The notes under the pieces were generated by a model. The model was not told the origin of the DNA. It ran no database searches and saw only the letters and a list, made by a program, of their open reading frames with translations. Below, one piece after another: positions 62,151 to 64,000 of a DNA stretch of 64,000 nucleotides (its first letter is position 1; each line of letters starts with the position of its first letter). Source of the DNA: Oopsacas minuta (Eukaryota > Porifera > Hexactinellida > Lyssacinosida > Leucopsacidae); contig JAKMXF010000088.1 in assembly GCA_024704765.1 (NCBI GenBank), positions 310,001-374,000 on the forward strand, given 5' to 3'. Both the position numbers and the translations under genes were made by a program.

Positions 62151-62408
62151 AGCATTGTCAAAGGAAGTAAAGTATTTTGGACTCATATGTGATTATTGTA
62201 AATTGATTACATAACGTTATAGGCGGTTTTTAAATTACCTACTTTTTTCCAGAGGAACTATCAAATGACCTGACGTCATTTGATGATTAGCCCAAAGTAA
62301 ACTTGTTTCTCATCGATGATTTCGGGGAAAGTTGGGCGTTGAACGGCCTTGATTTTTCGTTATTTATTAATTGTAGGGATATTGAGTAAGCACTACTTAT
62401 AAGAATAT

Positions 62409-62491
62409 ACTGTCAACTTCCGTGATAATTACTCCGATATAAGCGGGTATTTCAATAGATCCGTGTTTGATATAACAGGAGTTGACTGTAG
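62409..62491. mobile_element. Family A element, internally deleted
   Basis: Left CTGTCAACTTCCGTGATAAT and right GATATAACAGGAGTTGACTG, about 83 bp. It lacks the middle of the longer copies. Confidence 0.75.
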
Positions 62492-63091
62492 TAGTCCACC
62501 TGATAGATATTGTAATTTACATTATATTATCTCGCATTTTATCCAATTATTTGATTGTTTGTAAACGCGTATCTGCAATTATTCAGTTATAACGATAATA
62601 GTACATGAAATATTTGTTTGGGGATATATGATCGGGGGCTGGCGGGGACGATAAACAAGTCAGTACACATGATCATATGAATATTGCTTATTAATAGTAT
62701 TGAATCATTGATATAGCAAATTTGGAAACGCGCAAACAATTGTGCGCATTATTATCTCAATAATTTCTAAATATAGTTTGAATTAAATATGCTAAATTGT
62801 ATTAAATAATATTTATAGAATTTTTTACAACGCCTTTCTCATAGATTGTCCTTCAACTCTGATTGATTATATCATCCACGCTCGTGAGGGCCCAATTCAT
62901 CCGCCAGCGTAGAACGTACATGATTTGCTTCCCCTTGTGACTGTACTGGCCACTAACATATAATTACTCGGGGTTGAATTGATATACTAGATAATAACTA
63001 GCCACCCTCTCTATAAAAGAGAGTAAGGATACAAGAATACCAAAATTTTTGGGTTTTCATATCACCAAAATTTTAGAATTAGTTGAACTAG

Positions 63092-63158
63092 CTCGGATAA
63101 GACGTACTCCTTCGGGAAACAAAAATTAGTATCTGCACGTCTTATCCGAATATGGACT
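63092..63158. mobile_element. Family B element
   Basis: CTCGGATAAGACGTACTCC faces CACGTCTTATCCGAAT across a short loop containing ttcgggaaacaaaaatta. Same family as 11955-12111 and 42494-42572. Confidence 0.75.
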
Positions 63159-64000
63159 GTATTGAAATGAGCGGGAGCTTAGATTTTTGGATGTAAGAAT
63201 TTCAGTATGTAATGTCAGCCTTGTCGTTATAATCAGAGAGCTTCGCAAGTGTCCTAATTATCCACAAGTATTCAATAATAATCTTCGAATATAACTTGTA
63301 TACAAACAGATTGAAACACTGAAACAATGCACTACTTATTCGATAGTTAATAACCTGGATCATCTTATTTCTTATTAACCCAATCAATTGTATAGGAAAG
63401 TCTATTGAAAGTAAATTTGTTATAGAAAGGCATTAATCCGTCTCTTGATCATTTGACTAGTTATACTGGTCCGGAGAGAGACGGTTATCTTACCTGGCTT
63501 AGCAGTCCGTGTTCATGAACGGCTCGCTAGCATAATTTTTGATTGGAAGTTCTTTAATGAACTTCCACTTTACTATAAAATATTAAAATAGAAATTACTC
63601 GAATTATTAGATTGCCAATTCAGTTTACCCCGCTAATCCAAGATCCCACAGCCTAGTACCAATTAAAGTAAAGTTTATAGAGTAACCTCCCGTTATAATC
63701 GAAGCTCAGCGGACTGCGATAATTTCTTTGATTAACCGAGGGAATACATGTTACTTTTATTGTTTTGGGTTTCGGCACTATATTTGATCCCTCAATAAGA
63801 TAAAGATATACAAGAATAATTATACTGTAAATGTTGGTTTATAAATAGCTCTCCACTACTACTTCCCAACAGATGATTAAGCGCTCCTCTTTTTTTAAGA
63901 CATAACCTTGGGGTGCGTCTTATCCGAAGGGTTGTATTCAATAAACGGGAGCTGAAAATTTGGATGTAAAAAAATCAGTATGTAATTTCAAACTTGTTAT

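Larger units (their letters stand above)
61964..64000. other. 2-kb gene-free end of the window
   Basis: No gene recognised. It contains a (TTA)n/(ATT)n microsatellite at 62126-62150, a family A remnant (62409-62491), a family B element (63092-63158), another family A fragment (63680-63770) and a family B fragment at 63895-63935. Confidence 0.5.

Noticed and set aside
1-64000. tRNA, rRNA, CRISPR or bacterial-type operons
   Set aside because: I looked for tRNA box B-like GGTTCRANNCC with a cloverleaf, rRNA text and regularly spaced repeats with unique spacers; none was convincing. The only tandem array (12753) has no spacers.

Overview
The window is AT-rich animal (metazoan) nuclear DNA. Several genes can be joined exon by exon with GT-AG introns in matching phase. 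Gene content (BiP, ABCF3, DPCD, CIMIP2B, ODF3/CIMAP1, USH1G/ANKS4B, a Gi-like G-alpha, MIC10, MDP1, a TFAM-like protein) indicates an animal with motile cilia or flagellated sperm. A local family of coiled-coil + NHL proteins without RING or B-box, together with many small transposon remnants, would fit an early-branching invertebrate such as a sponge, but the species cannot be fixed from the sequence alone.

Layout. 1-7.4 kb: a proline-rich protein with a likely lipid-anchor start, the cilium genes DPCD and CIMIP2B, and a four-finger C2H2 protein. 7.9-12.6 kb: ABCF3 in seven exons. 12.7-19.4 kb: a rearranged duplication holding two coiled-coil/NHL genes, two dead fragments of a multi-pass membrane protein and one intact copy of it. 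20.5-24.5 kb: BiP/GRP78 on the minus strand in seven exons, ending in RDEF instead of KDEL. 25.8-27.1 kb: a third NHL gene. 27.7-29.1 kb: a two-exon, two-HMG-box protein resembling TFAM. 29.7-31.8 kb: ODF3/CIMAP1 in five exons, convergent with a 10.8-kb USH1G/ANKS4B homologue on the minus strand (31.99-42.79 kb). Intron 3 of that gene contains a complete three-exon gene on the other strand.

44.4-64 kb is gene-poor. It holds single-exon MDP1, a Gi-class G-alpha with an unusual C-terminus, a divergent NHL protein, MIC10 and four single-exon coiled-coil proteins that I could not identify. These are separated by intergenic stretches of up to 3.4 kb.

The genes are mostly independent units. Links visible from the sequence: DPCD, CIMIP2B and ODF3 all belong to motile cilia or sperm tails; the USH1G homologue keeps a PDZ-ligand C-terminus; two otherwise unrelated genes (5991 and 34310) share an N-terminal module that ends at a phase-1 intron. 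At least six families of short inverted-repeat elements lie in introns and spacers.
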